Positions 1-12,582 of a stretch of 64,000 bases of DNA are shown here, in pieces (the stretch's first letter is position 1; each line of letters starts with the position of its first letter). Made by a program: the position numbers and the translations under genes. This stretch comes from Parasponia andersonii (Eukaryota; Streptophyta; Magnoliopsida; Rosales; Cannabaceae). The stretch is from the NCBI GenBank assembly GCA_002914805.1, contig JXTB01000095.1, positions 149,771 to 213,770 of the forward strand, written 5' to 3'. The notes beneath the pieces are model-generated. The model searched no databases and was not told the origin of the DNA. It saw only the letters and a list, made by a program, of their open reading frames with translations.

Positions 1-793
1 TGTATTTTAAAAGAACTTTATAAGGGTTGAGCCATCTAAAAACCCCAACTCTTATGTTTGCAGTAATTTTTGTACCAAAAGGCAGTATAATAATCATCTA
101 AAAAACTTTCCTATATTCTAGTACTCTATTTTCAAGCACTTTATTTTTAGTACCCTTTATTTTCAACATTCCAATAATCTGGTCCCTCTTATGTTTCAGT
201 ACCTTTATTTACGGTCATCTACGTTCTAGTCCTTTAATTTCAGCAGTACATATTTCGGCAGTTTATATTTCAGCACCCTTCATTCCACTTAGCTGGTCCT
301 TATCATTTCAGTTATTTATTTTCAGTTTATTTAAGTGTTAGCTTTTATATATACACATATCACTATAACTAACTTAACAAACTAGATAATATATCTATAG
401 CTAATCTACCCTAGCTTTTTATGCTTAGTTATGTTGTCTTAATCTTTTGAGTAAAACACAAGCAATCTTTAAAATTAAGGGATCAAAAGTTACCACGAAC
501 AGGTGCTTTTTTTTATTCTGTTTAAGGTTGGCGGTGTTTCAGGAATTAAAAAAATCCTAGTGGGAGTAGGAATTTTCTGCTGCATATTACTAGCCCTCTA
601 TAAGGCTATTTTCCTCGTAAATTCATTTAGCTTTTGACCAACTTAAAAATAATATCCTTCCAGTTTTCCACTTGTCTTTCCTCTACTCCTGCTAGAGTTA
701 AAACCATCTTCTTCTGTTTTGTCACACACACAAATGTAAAAAATCTCTGCACTGGTATTGTGAGGCTGATTGAACCCAGAGATAAAATCATAC
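1..793. other. Intron 7 of the CinA-like gene, no exon recognised
   Basis: The minus-strand reading frame of exon 7 stays open past the donor at 793-792, down to about 627, but the added residues do not resemble the family. I therefore read it as intron. The rest is AT-rich with TTT- and CAG-containing short motifs, and I see no conserved domain. Confidence 0.5.
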
Positions 794-3700
794 CACTTGA
801 AAATGGATAAACCTTCAAGCTTATTTGCCCATCTATAAGTTGCTCTAGCTCCTGATCTTCAGTGAACTCTTTTTCATATTCATCAGAAACATCAGATTCA
901 GTTAAATCTGAGACAAATGTTCCTGGTACTTTGCATGCACATGCAATTGCCTGTAACCAAAATTTTAACATGGCTGCATAAGAAACAGGGTTAAATATAA
1001 GATTCAGAAAAAATGGGGTGGATGATAATATAACTCAGTTCTAATTTTCATGTCTTGTATTCAAACAGCCGAAATGTTAGAAATTGCATCTAAAACAGAC
1101 ACCTTTAGTAAAAGTTGACTTGACAGAAAATCTTCTTGCTCTCTAGTTCGCAAACCCTGAAATGATGAGAAACTCAATATGTAAATATAGCTACACTTCT
1201 CAATTTTACTTGTTCGAGATAGATAGAAGAAAGAGAGAGTAAGAATAATCCCACAATCACCTTAGAAAGAGTAACTGTCGATACCCAAAGTCGGTTCGAT
1301 GTTCTTGTTGACAAGTGAAACCTAATTATAACAGAAGAAAAAAAGAAAAAGGCAAATATCTGTGTTACCACGAAACACACAAAAATGGGAGGCTGTGATT
1401 CTGGTGAATGTGACTAAGAGTAACCAGCGGAGAACTCACCAAAATGTCATTAACTACAAAAGCATATAGAACAATAAAGAACAAAAAAAAAAAATTAACT
1501 CCACAAAAGGATGCAATAAATCAACAGTTCTGCCAAAGTTTTGCTTAACTTTCATTTCGGAGTCATGAGCATCCAAGTCAAATTTGAACAAACAAAATGG
1601 TAAAAACAAGTAATCGATCTACCTTCTTAATCGTTCAATACATAAGTATGCTGTAACAGAAGCTTCAGGGATTCAGAAAACAGGAATCAAAACCATAAAA
1701 CGAGGCATAAAATTTCAACTAGATTAACTGATTAAAACCAGTCAAGAGGGACTGGGATAGTAACCAAATGCAATCAACCTTAAATCTCAACTATCTTTCA
1801 AATCAATAGGAAAAAAAAAAAAAAAAGAACAGCATATACATTCTTCTTATAATTTCTATTCAGAAAAAGGGTGCTCGACATGCCCATGAATTTTCCAAAT
1901 CACAAAGATTTTCTAAAAACCATACCTGTGATCCCCAAGTTTTGGATGCTTGCTAGCTAAAGAGCCAGTAAAACCCACACCAAGAACCGGGGAACCTATT
2001 GCAGAGTCAAAATGAAAGCAATATAAAAATCAGAGTATCAAAAAATCAGTGAATATATTTATAAAATAAATAGGAAAACATACATAAACAATGGAGAAGT
2101 CATGTATTTACAGGTTCAGTTACTTCTTTTGTGGGGGGATTTGAAAAAGTGCGCTACCAACCTTAAACAATGGAGCTCCCAGAAATTCGGTAATTTAACA
2201 AGACGCATCACTACCATGCGCTGATCACTCGAGATGCTACGGTGACTTCGATACGTGCTCTAAATTAGGAATTGGAAAAGCTCCTAATGATGGAAGAGTA
2301 ATATTGGTGACAAAGAGCTCATTTTGATTGGCTGCATGGAGGACATGCCAATACAAAATTTTTTCATGCTAAAGCTAAACAGCGAAAGAAAAGAAATACA
2401 ATCCGAGGCATGGAAGATGAAAATGAGTGGTGGTGTGAAAAAGTGGACGACATCACTATGGTTATTGAAAGATATTTTCAGGACATATTCACCTCTTGCA
2501 ACCCAAGTGAAGACAAGATCATGTAAGTCATTTCTTTCGTTCGGCCTACAGTTGATCGTGATATGAATGCTAGATTGTCGGAACCTTTTTGTGTGGAAGA
2601 AATAAAAGATGCAGTCAACAATATCGGATCGACTAAGGCGCCGGGCCTAGACGGCTTCCATGCAGTTTTTTACCAAAAGCACTGGAATGTAGTCGGAGAT
2701 AAGGTTGCTAATATCTATCCTAATATTTTAAATGAAGGTCATAATATGAGGGAGCTCAATAAAACCCACATAGTTCTTATCCCGAAGATTGCCAATCCCA
2801 AGAGAGCGTCTGACTATAGACCCATCATTTTGAACAATGTGGTGTATAATATTATCACCAAGGTCCTAACTAATAGGTTGAAGGGGATCTTACTGTCGAT
2901 CATTTCATATACTCAGAGTCGCTTGATCTCTGACAATACCCTATCGCTTGATCTCTGACAATACCATTGTAGCCTTCGAGGTGATGCATTCTCCGAAAAA
3001 GCGAAAAAATGGTTCTAAAGGATGGATGAGCTTGCAATTAGATTTAAGGCGTATGATCGAGAAGAGTGGTATTTTGTCGACAACATGATGGAAGCCCTGG
3101 GATTTTGTGGAATGGAGAAACTTAGTTATGAGATGCATATCCCACCTAGAATTTTCTTTCATCATCAATGGGGTTGCTAAAGGCCGGCTTATCTCTTAAA
3201 GGGATCTAAGATAGGCATGTCCTTTGTTTCCCTACCTGTTCCTACTCTGTGTACAGGGGTTATCTGCTTTATTAAGCTCTGCAAAACAACAAAACAAGAA
3301 TACATGTTTTTCTTGCTCAAAGGGGTGTCCGAGGGTCAGTCATCTCTTCTTCACAGATGATAGTCTCATTTTCTGTAAAATAAGTGTTCCTGAATGCAAA
3401 GCAGTTTTAGAGGTCCTGAGAAAGTATGAAGAGGCTTCTGGTCAATGCATAAATTTTGGGAAATTGTCAATGACTTTCAGTCCAAATGTGGGAGATGAAG
3501 ATAGGAATATTATTCAAAAAACTCTCAGTGTGACATCTTCTAACTCACACAGTATTTGGGACTACCGTCCATTATCGGGAGAAGGAAAAAATAGACTCTA
3601 ATGGATATCTAAGAAAGAGTGTGGAAGAAACTTCAACACTAGAAAAGTAAGCTCCTGTCTATAGGTGGTAAGTAGTGCTCATAGCAGTAGCCATGGCAAT

Positions 3701-6376
3701 TCCCACATCTACAATGGGAGGTTTCCATATCCCGAAATCGTTATGCTTGGATCTTCAAGCCAAGGTGGCAAAATTCTGGTGGGGACATTCCGCTGACTAA
3801 AAAAAAAAAAAAAAATCTGCATTAGAAGAAATGTTATCTTCTTTGCTTGCCAAAACACAAAGGCGGACTAGGATTAAGAGATCTTGAGGTTTTTAATCAA
3901 GCTCTCCTTGCAAAGCACGAGTGGTGCATCATCCATGCTCCAAATTCTTAATGTCCAGGGTTTTAAAGGCCAAGTATTTCAAGCACTGTTCTTTTCTAGA
4001 GGCAGGAGAAGGCTCCAGCCCCTCATATATTTGGCAAAGTATCCGCTGGGGTAGACAAATCTTGAACTTGGGTATTAGGTGGCTGGTTGGGAAAGGCCAG
4101 TCTATAAGAATCTTTCAAGACCCGTGGCTTCCCAAGTTGACTAGTTTTAAACCAGTTACCCCAGCATCTAGCTTATCTTATAATTGGCATGTTGCAGACT
4201 TTCAGTTGGAAAACGCAGGACGATGGAACGAGCAGTTTGTTTATCAATTCTTTTTGGAAATTGATCACAATTTGATCCTCAATCTCCTGTTGAGCATTCA
4301 AGAAGTTATAGATTCTATGTGTAAGAATTTTGATAAACAAGGCTGCTATAAGTGCGGTCGGGATATGAAGCGGCCATGGCTCACTTGCATGCGGTATCTT
4401 GCTCGATACGATACCTGATCTGGCTAGTGGCCGGTGGAAGGGTCTTTGGAAGCTCAACATCCCCTCCAAGATCAAAGCGTTCCTTTGGAGGCACTTCCAC
4501 GCCATTATACCAACAGTTGCAATCCTAAATCTCAGAGGAATACATGGTTCCCCGAGTTGTTTCAGGTGCGACGCTCTCGAAAAAATGATTAATCATGCTA
4601 GGTTCCAGTGCTCATTCTCTTCCACCTGTTGGGATCAAAGTCTGTGGTCTCAGGTTTTGCTGAAATATAAAAAGTTCCCATCACGAGGAGCTTTTGGTCC
4701 GTGTCTTTGCTGAACTATCCCGAGAAGATTTCGAGGCTTTCACTACCACAGTTTGGAGCCTATGGAACGAAAGAAATAGTGTGAGACATGGATCCCAATG
4801 CCGTCAGCCAAATGACCTTAAAGAAATTGTTGGTCGGCTTTCCCATGAGTTCCAGCAAGCTCATTTGAAGATTGACCCCGCGGTCAGAAAACCGCCTTAT
4901 CCGTGTTAAATGGAACTGCCCTCTTGCAGACAAGCTCAAGTTGAATGTTGATGCGCCTATCAACTTGAGCTCCAAGTGCATGGGTGTCGAGGGAGTCATC
5001 AGAAACTATAATGGAGATGTTATAGAAGTTTTTTCAAGACGACTTGGTCTTTCTCCGACTCCTTACATTGCTGAACTCTTGGCCATGAAGGAGGTCCTAT
5101 CGTGGTGTAAAGACAGGTTATGGGATTCACACATTTGAGAGTGACTCCCTCAATGCAGTCACGGCCGGCTGTTAACACTAAGAGGGGTTTAACTCCTGAG
5201 GATTTTTTTATTGGAGATATCCAATCTTTGATGTTAAACTGCCATGCGAGCTCTTGCTATTTTGTTGCTTGAGAAACCAATAAGTGGCTCATACTTTGGC
5301 AAAGTTGTGTCTTAGAGTTGCTTTTTTTGTTTTTGTTCACTTACTTTTGAGCTGTATATCCCACCTAGTGGCTACTGATCTTTGTTGAATGAAGTTATCA
5401 TTTTTCTCTCCAAAAAAAAAAAAAAAAAGTTCTAGTTCCTAAATACAACAAGCCACTGCATGACAATCCGGCAACTTGACCAACGAAAATATGTCCTTTA
5501 AGAAGCTATTGTTCATCATTGAGAGAAGAAAACCATTTTCAACTATAATGCTTGTAAATTCCCAAAATTCTAGAGAAACAAAAAGAAATATAATCACCAA
5601 CTCACTTTGATACAATACTTTAGTACAATTATATATCTAAATATATATCAACACCAATCCAGGTTTTTTTTTAACATTATTTTAGCAATGAAAATAAGAA
5701 ATAAGAAATAATATTAAAAAATAAGAAATAAACAATATTAAAGATTTAGTTTTTTATATATTTTATTATAGTCATTAATTCAGGCTAAAAAGAATACGTA
5801 CTAGATAATTTATATATATAGAGAAAAAAAAAAAAAAAAAGACTCAAAAACCCAATTCAAATCTAATGATAGAAGCAATGAAAAGTAGGAAATGGTGATT
5901 AAAAACCTGGGGTGGAGAGCTTGAGAGCGCGATTATAGGCCAACAAAGCCATATCTTCAGCAGTATTCTGGCTACAAAATTGGTTTGGAATCTGCACTAA
6001 CCCAAATAAATAAATGAAAATAAAAAAAAATAATAAGAAATAGAGGAGTAATGGAATGGTGAAACGACGTGGTTTTAGAGTAGTGACCTTGCCCAGTAAC
6101 TGGATCATGGACATTCTGGAGTAGGGGATGAGGGTTTCAAGGACTGTGTTCGAAGCTCCAGGCACCGATAGTAGCCACCCAACTGCCTGATTAAAGTGTA
6201 TTCATTATTTATCACGTTTATTCGATTAACATATGCGGCGGCGCGTGAAAGATCCAGAGAGAGAGAGAGAGAGAGAGAAAGAGGACCTGAGAGGCTCCGC
6301 CAGTGAGGTAGAGGGCGCACTGGGTTGGACGCGCGTGAATAGCGTCCACGACACCTCTGATCCAAGAGTCGGCCAT
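794..6376 (-). CDS. CinA-C-like / nucleotidylyltransferase-family protein, 5' seven exons (3' end outside window)
   Basis: Seven coding exons can be chained on the minus strand with consistent phases: 6287-6376, 6088-6186, 5907-5991, 1926-1995, 1261-1321, 1103-1156 and 794-950, all with GT-AG introns. They give about 205 residues starting [14 protein letters not shown]. The motifs [28 protein letters not shown] and [11 protein letters not shown] match the CinA C-terminal (nicotinamide-nucleotide amidase-like) fold. The order and wording match the plant family represented by Arabidopsis At2g01220, annotated as nucleotidylyl transferase superfamily, where a cytidylyltransferase-like domain follows. 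That second domain is not visible here; exon 7 ends in phase 1, so its exons must lie left of position 1. The ATG at 6376 is chosen because the family begins MADxWIR and the ORF is in phase with exon 2. Intron 3 (1996-5906) was enlarged by a LINE. Activity is inferred from family only. The exon chain is firm; the function is less so. Confidence 0.85.
2563..3601 (+). pseudogene. LINE reverse transcriptase fragment
   Basis: The RT palm and finger motifs are in two frames: the KAPGLDGF...IPK...DYRPI block (2563-2958), and the FTDDSLIF catalytic box followed by a thumb-like region with [15 protein letters not shown] (3224-3601). The break between them includes a direct duplication of about 25 bp (2919-2966). 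Both strands have many stops beyond these blocks, so the gene is dead. Confidence 0.85.
2919..2966 (+). repeat. Short tandem duplication inside LINE RT
   Basis: The stretch TCGCTTGATCTCTGACAATA occurs twice back to back with a period of about 25 bp. The duplication length is not a multiple of three, and it coincides with the loss of the RT reading frame. Confidence 0.85.
4399..5138 (+). pseudogene. LINE zf-RVT and RNase H-like C-terminal fragments
   Basis: Overlapping frames carry a zinc-binding reverse-transcriptase-associated region ([19 protein letters not shown], with W, C and H spacing typical of zf-RVT) and then an RNase H-like module ([31 protein letters not shown]). Plant L1 clades carrying an RNase H domain are known. 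Frameshifts separate the two domains. Confidence 0.8.
6257..6280 (+). repeat. (GA)n microsatellite at exon-1 donor
   Basis: About twelve GA units lie a few bases downstream (minus strand) of the exon-1 splice donor at 6286-6285 of the CinA-like gene. On the sense strand this is a TC-rich tract at the start of intron 1. Confidence 0.9.
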
Positions 6377-7088
6377 GGCTTCCTGTTTGTTTTCCTTGTG
6401 TGTTGTCTCGATCTAACGATTTCTCTCTTTGTTTTCTTTCTCCTCTTCTCCTTGCGCCGCCAGATAAGAATCATAAGATGATTAGGCTAGGCTAACGTTG
6501 TCGTTCTACGAGTCCCGGGTCGTCGCCGTTTTGTTCTGCAGTCGTTAGAAAACTTGTTTAATTAATTTATTTAATTACATGTCCAAGTGGTTGGGTCGCC
6601 TCACGTATGATAGCTACACACACGGGTTTTACACTATATTTAGGCTTGTCTTGTCCAGTTCAGCCCACAGTCTTACTGAGAGTTTAGCGCGGTACACGAA
6701 TTCAGCCATATTTTATATTTTATGTATATCTTCTTATGGAGGCCGAATATATATTTAATTTTATTATTATTTTATATTTTAAAATATTAAATATTTGTTT
6801 ATATAGATTATTTATTTATATTCTTTTATATTTTGAATAAATTAAAAATAAGTAAATAAATAATATTAAAAATATTTAATTAATATTTTTTAATTTTAAT
6901 TGAGAAATATATTTAAAATTTTATATAAAATGACTAAATATGTACTTGCAAAAATATAAGTCAGATCAGATCGGTGCCGTATTTTTTTTTAGAGTGTGTG
7001 TCAACCCACCTTTATATCTCTAATTACATCTTAGCCATTGATATCATATTCTTCCTTTCTAATTTTTTTTCAAAATATATTATTTTTA
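6377..7088. promoter_or_regulatory. Upstream region of the CinA-like gene
   Basis: The first 180 bp upstream of the ATG are clearly more GC-rich than the surroundings, with several CG dinucleotides (6440-6540) and a GA/CT-rich stretch in the probable leader. Further right the sequence turns AT-rich. No TATA box is clear enough to call, and no ORF is convincing. Confidence 0.4.
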
Positions 7089-7615
7089 GGGTTAGTGGCA
7101 CAAATGATTCCTAAACTATCTAATTTGTGGTAATTTGGTTCTCAAAATTTCAATTGAAATAATTAGGCCCCTAAACTTTTTGATTTATAGCAATTTAATC
7201 CCTAAGTTATCTAAATTGTAACAAGTTGTTATAGTTTTGACCAAAAACATATGTAAGGAGTATGCAACGGCATCTGAAAGTGTATTTAAAAAGTAATTTG
7301 AGAATATCAAGTATTAAAATAAATAATCATAAAAAAATCTATAAATCTGCAGCTCAAAAAATGCTAAAAATATAAAGATTACATCTTTTTTTCTCACCAA
7401 ATTCTTTTGTTAAATTTATTTTTCTTCAAATACATTTTTAGATGCTATAATGTGATTCTTTTGTGTGTTAATCTAACTGTAGATTGCAATTTAGACAATT
7501 CAAGATCGAAATTACTATAATCAAAAATTTTAAGGATTTAATTGCTATAATTGAAACTTTAATGATCAAATTGCCACAAACTGAATAGTTCAGACACTAT
7601 TTGTGCCATAAAGTC
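7089..7615. mobile_element. Mutator-like non-autonomous TIR element (MITE) with 9-bp target duplication
   Basis: The ends are inverted copies of each other around GTGGCACAAAT (left, 7095-7105) and its complement (right, 7597-7607). The left reads outward-in 'GGGTTAGTGGCACAAATG' and the complement of the right reads 'GACTTTATGGCACAAATAG'. The nine bases TTATTTTTA directly precede (7080-7088) and follow (7616-7624) the element, an exact 9-bp duplication as expected for Mutator-type transposition. There is no coding capacity. Confidence 0.8.
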
Positions 7616-7975
7616 TTATTTTTACTATAGTTATTAGTGGTACAGTTTGATCGATTTTAACCTTCATTAAAGTGCTTCGAATTGTATATGATTTGGAGTG
7701 ATTAGAAGAAGCTAAATTAGGCAGTACTTATGTTTGTTGTATTGTGTGGTGTGGTATAGTATTAATTATGTAGTTTGGGTATTAGGCTTATGCTTAATTT
7801 GGCAAATTCAATCATAAGAAATTTTAATCCTTTTTTCACATTTAAATTAATTATTTCATAAGAAAATACAATAGTTATGCATTAGTTATAAAAATATAAT
7901 CTATCAAAGCAAAATCTCCAAATTAAAGTTGAAAAAGTAATTAAAAAATTACTTAAACTAATTATATAAAGTATA

Positions 7976-8345
7976 GGGTAAACTACAAAAAAAAAAAATC
8001 TCCAGATTTCGGTATTCTGCAATTTAAAGCCTGAAATTTGGATTCTGCAAAATAATATCATGAAATTAAAAAAATTTTAAAATTAATACCCTAAGTTGAC
8101 TTTTTGAATAACATTAACCAACAAAAGACAATAATATGCTCAAAATTAAGGAGAATAATAATGACTAATTTAATTTTATTGTATGATATTATTATTTTTT
8201 TCATGACTAAAATTAGTCAAAAAATTAGTCTAAAATATTAATTTTCAAAAATTTTTAACCTTAAATTATTATTTTGTAGAGTCCAAATTTTATTATTTAA
8301 ATTTAAGAATACTCAAATTTCATATTATCTTTTTGCAGTACACCT
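7976..8345. mobile_element. Short TIR element, family M2 copy 1
   Basis: This ~370-bp AT-rich unit starts GGGTAAACTACAAAAA and ends with the near-complement TTTTTGCAGTACACC. It aligns along its length with 9246-9602, sharing for example ACCCTAAGTTGACTTTTT and CAAAAGACAATAAT. It is non-coding. Flanking AGTATA repeats may be a target duplication, but they are offset from the TIR end by two bases. Confidence 0.65.
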
Positions 8346-9245
8346 AGAGTATAGGGGTGAATATTTTTTGTATACCGCAAGTTTGAATATTTAATGAACC
8401 GCGTCCAACGAAGATGGTGTGGAGCAATTTGACCAATTTTCAATGTTGTGTTAGCACTTTTGATCTTCTAATTTTTATGGACTAATGTTCGTGATATAAG
8501 AAAAGAGAGGCAAAAGGGAAATAAACTTAAAATATATAGAGTAATAGTAAAGACATCAGAAAATTTTAAATAACGTGATGTGATAATGACACAATTCTAA
8601 AGCTGTAGTTACTTTCTAAAAATTTAATGTTGCTCTAGAATATATGATGTTGGACGTGTTTAAAATACAATGAATTCCGCTTAATTCATTATTAGCATTT
8701 ATTAATCATTCAAACGAAATTTGTAATCACACTTCTAATTCAAGATTTATGTACTTTTATATGTTTAATGGTTCAAAAAAGGTTTTCTCATTTGATAGTT
8801 CAATTTTTTTTTCTTTTTTGGGACTCAAACTACAAAGTTATTTAGGGTCACTTTGTATTACTATATTGTGCTGTAACTATGTTATTATTGTGTTGTGAGT
8901 AAAAAATAACTGTGAAAAAAAAGTCTACGTACTTAGTAAATTTAATTTACAATCAAATTTAATTTATAAACTGATTGTGATGTTTAATGGCCAATTTAGT
9001 ATTACTATGTTGTATTAATTTAGTGCTTTAGTTAGATACTTTTGACGAATCACAGCAGTTTATTTCCATAAACGGCAAATGCAACTATTAAAAGCACATT
9101 TACTCTTTTTTTTTTTTCTAGCAAATTTTACTATATTCATCTTGATTATGGTACATGGAACAGAGTTCTCGTCTAACTTGCTAATGGATTATGGCATAGC
9201 CAATTTTGTTAGGATTTATTATTATTATTATTATGCAATTTAATA

Positions 9246-9602
9246 GGATAAATTGCAAAAAAAATAGTATCTTGAGATTTGGGTATTTTATAATTTAAAC
9301 TCTAAAGTTATGATTCTACAAAATAATACCCTAAGATTAAAAATTTCTAAAAATTAGTACTCTAAGTTGACTTTTTAAATAACTTTAACTAATAAAAGAC
9401 AATGATAACCTCAAAATTGAGAAGAATAATAATGATTAATATAGTTTTAATTGGAGATATTATTGTTTATTCATTATTAAAATTGGTCAAAGAATTAGTT
9501 CAATGTATTAATTTTCAGAATTATTTATCTCTTGTAGAATCCAAATTTCAGAGTTTAAATTACATAACACTCAAATTTAAGAATATTCTTTGCAGTTCAC
9601 CC
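9246..9602. mobile_element. Short TIR element, family M2 copy 2
   Basis: This is the second copy of the element at 7976-8345, with the same order of blocks (GCAAAAAAAATAGTATCTTG at the start, TTTGCAGTTCACCC at the end). The flanks contain TTAATA on both sides, again slightly offset. Short open frames inside it are by chance. Confidence 0.65.
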
Positions 9603-9644
9603 AAGTTAATATAGAATTATTTTTAATATTAATATTTTTTTGGC

Positions 9645-10413
9645 ATAATATCAAAAAAAAAAAAAAAACACCACCTTTAGTGTTTTATTGAAAAAAAAAA
9701 CTCACACTTTTTTATTTATAACAAACTAAACCTTTAATTTACATTTTCATATCAAATCAAACTTGGCCCACACATTGAGTCTAAATTGGAAGATTAGTTT
9801 GTTGAAAAACACAATTTTATCCTTTTAAACTTATAAACCATATATTATAAATAACACATATTGAAACTAATTATTCTTATTTATTCTTTCAAAAAATATT
9901 TCAATGAAAATAATAATTATTAAGAATGAAAACTTTTTTCATTCTTTTACTTTTAGAATTTAAATTTTTTTGAATAATTTAGTTTCAATATTTATTATTT
10001 TCACTTAAAATGATTAAAAACAGAAAGAGAAAATGAGAAAGTTTTAATTTTTTTTTCATTCTCTCTTTTTTTAAAAAAAAAATTAATAGTTTCGAATAAT
10101 TTAAACTCTTGAAAAAAAAAAAAGAAGAATAAAATGAGCTTTTTGTTAACATTTGTCATTCTTGTTTTAAAATTATTTTGAATAGTTGAAACTCTAATTA
10201 TTTTTAGTAATTATTATTTTCACTTAAAATATTTTTTTTTTTAAAAAGAAAGACAATAGTAAGTGTTTTCAATTAAAACTATCTTTTTAAACAAACTAAA
10301 GTTTCAATTATGACTAAACATGTGGATTCGATCCTATTTGATAGGAAAATTCAAATTAAAAGTTTAATTTGATATAAATGAAAATTTGTGATTTCTTTTA
10401 TATTATCACTATT
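9645..10413. mobile_element. AT-rich inverted-repeat element (unclassified MITE-like)
   Basis: The left sub-end (TTTATTTATAACAAACTAAA, from about 9710) and the right sub-end (about 10345-10395) are imperfect inverted copies over roughly 60 bp. Inside, a block with TTATTATTTTCACTTAAAAT occurs at least twice (around 9990 and 10205). There is no ORF. The family is unknown to me. Confidence 0.5.
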
Positions 10414-12026
10414 TTTTAAGGGATTATTATTTTTTTAATTTTGCTTTGATAGGATTATTTTACTTTATTGGGTGAAAAGTTAATATAATATTAGTAGCAT
10501 ATTATAAAACAACTTGCAATTATTTATTGACGAGGCCATAAATTATTGGAAAGCTTCATGAGATACTGGTCTGGCCTTGCAACAAAAATTCTTTGTACAG
10601 GTGTCAGCAGGACAACTTCTGCGTATTTATCTTTGTTCACCATCTTCACAACCCAGATTAGACTGATGGACAAAAAGGTCACTTTGTTCATAAAAAGTGA
10701 AAAAAAGTATCTTATTTAATTATTATTTTCTGCTGCAACGTACTGCGTAGCTTTGTATTTTTGAACATTTACTATTATGGTTCATAGCTTTTTTTTTCCC
10801 CTTGAGATATTATGGTTCAGCCTAACTGAAGTGCAAAATCAAACTGTGATCTCAGTTTATATGTTACTTCATAAAGATGTGACGATTCTTTGTATTGTTG
10901 ACTGGTTAAAGAAAAATAAAATAAGACAAAATTTTGCTGTTAGAAAATTTTTATTGAAATGACACTAATTTGGACATTTCCATTGCTTTAATTCTGTAGA
11001 GAAATAGTGAAGTGACTGACTTCAGGGAATGATTGGTTACTTGTGTCCATATCTGGCAGTGCTGCGAACATACAGTGAAATGATTTGCATTTAATATATG
11101 TGTATATATATTAGGAATTCCTTTTTACAGTCTTATATGCTGATTACTTAACACATAAATTCCACTCTGTTATTTTACTTTACTAAAATATTAAATTAGA
11201 TAATAACACTAGAGTGCATTTATATGTATATGCATGGAGTATTAGAAGACTTGCTTTCAACTGACACGATAACTTGAAAGGATTTTCATGCACTAGAAAT
11301 CAAGATCATCCATGGTTTTTTGGGTAGGCGAGATTTAACCGGACTCGACTATTATTATGACTAGATTAGATTTGTATTATTTGTTTGGTAGATCGTGAAA
11401 CTAAAAAGTGATACTAAATAAATACATATTTGGCATGATTTTTAAATATCTTTTAGAATTGAAAAATTATTTTTAAAAATGTTTAGATGAATACTCATAA
11501 GTTTTTTTTTCATTAAAATAACCTTTTTGTTATTGACTTTCATTACGCATGATTTTATTATTTTTCACTTTTTCATGCTAAAAAATAACTTGAAAAGATA
11601 AAAACAAAAATGGAAACAGACTTTCGAAAAAATTAATACGGGGGTTGAAGGAACTTAATTTGGTGAGACCAAGAAGTTATAACCGCTCCATATCTCCTTT
11701 TCCTATTCTTCTTCTTACCATTATTCCTCTTATCAAATAATGGATTTTCATTCTTCTCGTACATCTCTCTTTATCCTTTCACAAAATCATGATGAAATTA
11801 TTAATATTAGTGTAGATGTGAGGCTTTGATTTTACAACTAATATCAATAACAACATCGGTTTCAAAGGTACTTCGAAAATATACCTATGTAATGGGAAAA
11901 AATTTGTCTAGTATTTTTATTGCATAATATACCTATGTAATGGGAAAAAATTAGTAACTTTAACTTCATAGATTAATTCTAAAATTAGAATGCATGTGTT
12001 ATGTATCTAATCTTTTATTGAATATA
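10414..12026. other. AT-rich intergenic DNA, nothing coding
   Basis: No exon-like or domain-bearing frame is present. A 24-bp direct repeat with a 48-bp period (ATACCTATGTAATGGGAAAA) lies at 11881-11952. The rest is low-complexity A/T sequence. Confidence 0.5.
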
Positions 12027-12306
12027 TTGTTTTATATTAGTATCTTATAAATTATAATTAGCTCTAAATTACAATAAAAATAATTAAATTCAGTGATACT
12101 GTAAAAAACCTCAAATTGTTTAAAATCAAAAATAGTTTTAAAGGTCATAACACTTTTACAAAGATTCAAATATTATATATATAGAGTGAGATTCCAATAT
12201 GTATTTTTGTCTTTTTATAAGTATTTTGACCAAGTTAAAAATGACATATAATAGTAGGTTAATTGTACTTATTTTCATTTTAATAACAATTCATAAAAGG
12301 AAACTA
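12027..12306 (+). repeat. Gap-flanking direct repeat, left copy
   Basis: About 280 bp here, from TTTATATTAGTATCTTATAA to AATTCATAAAAGGAAACT, match 13447-13743 closely in the same orientation. The copies sit on either side of the N run. Confidence 0.85.
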
Positions 12307-12582
12307 CATTATTATTATTATTATATTTGAACAACCATTTAAGAGAATTAAATTAATAACTAGCCAAATCAGCTACACAAAAAGTGCAAGTTTCTAAAAA
12401 AAAATAGAAACATCCCTCAAGATACATCTTATATCACCCAAATTCCAATAAGATTGTAGGCTACCATATTCATTTTTACAAAAAAAATATGATTGGATAT
12501 GCTACCTCTCACTTTGGGATGGCAATTATTCTCGCCAACCCATTTATCCGCAAGTAATACCCAATTATTTGGGTAAACAAGA

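Larger units (their letters stand above)
2136..5428 (+). mobile_element. 5'-truncated LINE (L1-type with RNase H), decayed
   Basis: The element lies antisense inside intron 3 of the CinA-like gene. Reading left to right, conceptual fragments match plant LINE ORF2: a linker with [19 protein letters not shown] (near 2150) and AHFDWLHGG...[12 protein letters not shown] (near 2310-2390); then reverse transcriptase with [19 protein letters not shown] and DYRPIILNN (2563-2958); the F-T-D-D active-site box in [12 protein letters not shown] (3344-3376); the zf-RVT region with [15 protein letters not shown] (4399-4713); and an RNase H-like tail with [10 protein letters not shown]...[11 protein letters not shown] and ELLAMKE (4872-5138). 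A poly-A tail (5411-5428) marks the 3' end. No endonuclease domain is visible, so the copy is 5'-truncated. Frameshifts and stops separate the fragments. I did not find a convincing target-site duplication, so the left boundary is approximate. Confidence 0.88.

Noticed and set aside
627..793. Extension of exon 7 of the CinA-like gene as coding
   Set aside because: The frame is open, but the residues do not match the family, and a good GT donor lies at 793-792 in the right phase.
2100..5450. Target-site duplication for the LINE (GTTC...AGTT words on both sides)
   Set aside because: The match is too short and imperfect to separate from chance.
6226..6481. Overlapping open frames on both strands around the CinA-like first exon
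   Set aside because: They run through the GA microsatellite and promoter. The spliced exon 1 explains the coding signal.
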